From SAR324 cluster bacterium (GTDB lineage Bacteria > SAR324 > XYD2-FULL-50-16 > HCM1), in assembly GCA_002995645.1 (NCBI GenBank), contig PUHO01000018.1:1-64000 (forward strand): DNA of 64,000 bases, in the 5' to 3' direction. Within the stretch, counting starts at the first letter, position 1. The number at the start of each line of letters is the position of its first letter. The notes under the pieces are model-generated. The model had not been told where the DNA came from, did no database searches, and worked only from the letters and a program-made list of their open reading frames with translations. Below are positions 61,739 to 64,000 of the stretch, one piece after another. The translations under genes were made by a program, and so were the position numbers.

Positions 61739-62542
61739 TTAAAATCGCGTACCAACGCCTACGTTAAATTGCGTCCACATATGAGATTTTCCTTCATACT
61801 CAAAAGTATTAATACCACTTTCCTTTACAGTGCCGTCAAAAACAGCACTAGAATAATTATAACTCACATTACTTTTACAATATATATTATCCTTTATATT
61901 ATATATAGCACCTAAACTTAATTTAGCACCTAAGCTAAACTGACTAGCTATATCTCCATAATCATCTTCATTATCATCTGTATAATTTATAAAATTAACG
62001 TCAAAACCAACAGCCGGACTTGCAAATAAATTGAATTTATCACTTATATTATAATGATACGCCATATTAATAAGTGAGCGAAATTTTTTAATCTTAACCG
62101 TTACAGAGCTTTGCTCTTTTGTAATAACTGTTTCCGTCGGCGAGCCTAAAAGAGATAAGGACGAATAGTCTTGTTCTATAATACTCCCACTTGTGTCTTT
62201 TATCTCAAAGCTATTATAATCAAAACTAACTCCAAAAGAAAAGTTTTTATTAATATAATAACCTATCTCTGTATTTAAATTCAGAGGATTAGTCTTCATT
62301 TTACTTTTCTCATCTGTTATATAATATCCTAAAGCTTGTGGCAGGGAAGGATATTTTCTCCTAATTATTGCGTTTATCTGATCTTGTCCTTCTTTGAGTG
62401 GCTTTACATTGGAAGTAGTATCGCCTATGCTTAGACCAATATTCCCTTCAATATAGCCTTTTGCATTACTATCAAACGCAAAAAGAGTAGACGGCATGAT
62501 TAAAAACAAAGCTAATGTAAAGAATAATATGTGTTTTTTCAT
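61739..62542 (-). CDS. Outer-membrane beta-barrel protein 6 of the array
   Basis: The 267-residue protein has the signal peptide (STLFAFDSNAKG), the barrel blocks (EIGYYINKNFSFGVSFDYNSF, MAYHYNISDKFNLFASPAVGFDVN, LGAIYNIKDNIYCKSNVSYNYS) and the end WTQFNVGVGTRF. Loop 1 is long (IRRKYPSLPQALGYYITDEK). It is the closest intact relative of the middle of the pseudogene at 58735, and its last codons resemble protein 2. Confidence 0.86.
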   Translation of the reverse strand: MKKHILFFTLALFLIMPSTLFAFDSNAKGYIEGNIGLSIGDTTSNVKPLKEGQDQINAIIRRKYPSLPQALGYYITDEKSKMKTNPLNLNTEIGYYINKNFSFGVSFDYNSFEIKDTSGSIIEQDYSSLSLLGSPTETVITKEQSSVTVKIKKFRSLINMAYHYNISDKFNLFASPAVGFDVNFINYTDDNEDDYGDIASQFSLGAKLSLGAIYNIKDNIYCKSNVSYNYSSAVFDGTVKESGINTFEYEGKSHMWTQFNVGVGTRF

Positions 62543-62691
62543 TTTATCTCCTGTAAATAAAATATGAAATAATCAAAACTATGTCTTATCTATTAAAGAA
62601 AAAACAGCTCGCTTCAATGTATCATTTTATACTTTATTTTTGCAACAAGTTAAATTGTATCATAATAACTTTATTTAACGATAAAAAAAAT

Positions 62692-62721
62692 AGATACCAT
62701 GCTTTATATGCTATGATATCT
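62692..62721 (-). terminator. Array-type hairpin terminator after beta-barrel gene 7
   Basis: The conserved stem-loop with a T-tract (62683-62690) on the minus strand. Confidence 0.78.
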
Positions 62722-62755
62722 ATTTATATAAACTAATCATTTGATTTTACAAATA

Positions 62756-63478
62756 CTATTTAAATCGCGTACCTATACCCATACCGAATTGTATCCATGG
62801 AGTATGAGCTTTTCCTCTATAGATGTAATCTAGAGATTTACCGTTAAACATTGGGCCAGCATAATTATAGCTAATCGTACCTTTAGTGTATACCGTATCT
62901 GATAAGTAATATATACCGCCAGCACTGAGTTTCAAGGCTATATTAAATAGTTTAGAAACCCCTGTAAAAGCATCAGCCGTATGACGTGAGCCATAGTCTA
63001 TAAAATTAGAATCAAAACCTATGGCAGGAGTTACGAACAAATTAAGATTATCCATAATATTATAGTGATACGCTATATTAATAAGAGTACGAACTTTATT
63101 AATATTTAGCATATAGTCACCGGAAGGCGGCAAATCAGCTTGTTTTTGATCTGTCGACCTCTCCTCATTACTTTCTATTTTTTGTAAAAATATACTAGAA
63201 AAGTTAAAACTAATACCTAAAGAAAGGTAGTTATTAAGATAATAACCAGATGCTAAGCTAAAGCCGTCCCAATTATGGTTTAGTTGGTAATTAACTTCCG
63301 GATCTTCCGCTTGCGTAGTAGGCTCGTCCGGAAGGACAGTAAGAAACGATCTCCCCACATTTACTTCCATACCACCTTCAACATACCCTTTTGCATTACT
63401 ATCAAATGCAAAAAGAGACGGCGTCATGAAAAAAACCAATGTAGAGAATAAGAGTAGTGGTATTACATATTTTTTCAT
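62756..63478 (-). CDS. Outer-membrane beta-barrel protein 7 of the array
   Basis: At 240 residues it is a more diverged member: signal peptide MKKYVIPLLLFSTLVFFMTPSLFA, strands GYVEGGMEVNVGRS, ASGYYLNNYLSLGISFNFSS, IAYHYNIMDNLNLFVTPAIGFDSN and the end GMGIGTRFK, where a lysine follows the usual terminal phenylalanine. AAGGATG lies before the ATG. Upstream (63479-63751) is AT-rich sequence with no gene. Confidence 0.84.
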   Translation of the reverse strand: MKKYVIPLLLFSTLVFFMTPSLFAFDSNAKGYVEGGMEVNVGRSFLTVLPDEPTTQAEDPEVNYQLNHNWDGFSLASGYYLNNYLSLGISFNFSSIFLQKIESNEERSTDQKQADLPPSGDYMLNINKVRTLINIAYHYNIMDNLNLFVTPAIGFDSNFIDYGSRHTADAFTGVSKLFNIALKLSAGGIYYLSDTVYTKGTISYNYAGPMFNGKSLDYIYRGKAHTPWIQFGMGIGTRFK

Positions 63479-63759
63479 ATTACATCCTTATAATATAATG
63501 TTTATATTTCTAAATTTATTGATTAAATTGTCGCTTTTCTTAATACAAAAACTATACCTATTTACTAGGAATTTGGCATATTTTCAGTAAAAAAAATTTT
63601 TTATTTTTTTTACTAGCTTTTTTATAAAAAGGGTATTATAATAGAAAAATTTGTAATTTTTATAACCGTAAAATACTGGTTTTACTGATTGAAAAACAAG
63701 GCGTTATTTCATATTAATTTATTGTTTATAAAGAGCGTTCTTATTTTGTATAAAAAAAT

Positions 63760-63789
63760 AGATACCATGCTTTATATGCCATGATATCT
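63760..63789 (-). terminator. Array-type hairpin terminator after the right-edge barrel gene
   Basis: The sixth copy of the stem-loop (catg arms fully matched) with a T-tract at 63752-63758 on the minus strand. Confidence 0.78.
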
Positions 63790-63827
63790 ATTTATATAAG
63801 CTAGTCGTTGGATTTTACAAATACTAT

Positions 63828-64000
63828 TTAAAATCGTGTACCTACAGCTATATCAAATTGCTCCCATGTATGAACTTTCCCTTTATATGATAAGAGATGC
63901 TTTGTTGATACCCCATGAAACATAGGAGAAGAAAGATTATAACTAATAGAACCTTTAGTGTATATAGTATCTGATATGTAATATATACCACCAACAGCGC
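63828..64000 (-). CDS. Outer-membrane beta-barrel protein 8 (3' part only, cut by the window edge)
   Basis: The minus strand from the edge to 63828 encodes the last ~57 codons of another paralogue, closest to protein 7 (shared runs such as accgccaacagc/taccacc and tgtatatagtatctgata on the plus strand) and ending in GTRF before TAA. The array therefore continues to the right. Confidence 0.75.
   Translation of the reverse strand, partial: AVGGIYYISDTIYTKGSISYNLSSPMFHGVSTKHLLSYKGKVHTWEQFDIAVGTRF

Overview
The window is strongly AT-rich, gene-dense and comes from a Gram-negative bacterium: it has an LptC/LptA lipopolysaccharide-export pair, ExbB/ExbD/TonB, a run of outer-membrane beta-barrels and a class A penicillin-binding protein. 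An alphaproteobacterium with a host- or gut-associated life is my best inference, from the rpiB-glyA pair, a TIGR01459-type HAD phosphatase, and the mix of tandem surface antigens, Sel1-repeat secretory proteins and scavenging transporters. No rRNA, tRNA or CRISPR array was seen.

Layout. 1-3905: a FecCD-type ABC importer (the end of a probable binding protein, permease, ATPase) running into exbB-exbD-tonB. 4066-5082: asd on the opposite strand. 5282-12787: a glucuronate operon, uxuB-uxuA-TRAP transporter (dctQ, dctM, dctP)-uxaC, which would take glucuronate to 2-keto-3-deoxygluconate; kdgK and eda are not here. 12870-13556: rsmI. 13886-25643: a peptide-import cluster with one fused two-domain ATPase, four tandem paralogous binding proteins, two permeases and an isoaspartyl dipeptidase, so import is tied to breakdown of isoAsp peptides. 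25662-33599: HAD phosphatase, a tyrosine recombinase facing a TPR-FRG protein, lrgA-lrgB, a large unknown membrane protein and a DnaC-like ATPase. 33708-39382: rpiB, glyA, a double-TM2 protein, an SNase-like lipoprotein, ndk, an unknown protein and an adenine DNA methyltransferase. 39952-46589: five minus-strand secreted Sel1-repeat genes. 46829-51316: a small coiled-coil membrane protein, a UPF1-like helicase, lptA and lptC. 51483-56757: scpB, proB, a PBP1a and mnmA. 57004 to the right edge: eight minus-strand beta-barrel genes (six intact, one decayed, one cut by the window edge), six of them followed by near-identical hairpin terminators.

The most striking non-coding theme is partial tandem duplication. 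Degraded 'echoes' of a neighbouring gene end lie beside the first importer gene (three 115-bp copies), tonB, uxuB (5' end), the fused opp ATPase (its 3' tail echoes between the binding-protein copies) and mnmA (two copies). With the Sel1 and beta-barrel arrays, this points to a genome in which short tandem duplication is frequent and its debris persists. The best candidates for unusual biology are the Sel1 array (including an apparent in-frame fusion), the barrel array with a mosaic pseudogene, the quadrupled peptide-binding proteins and the integrase/TPR-FRG pair.
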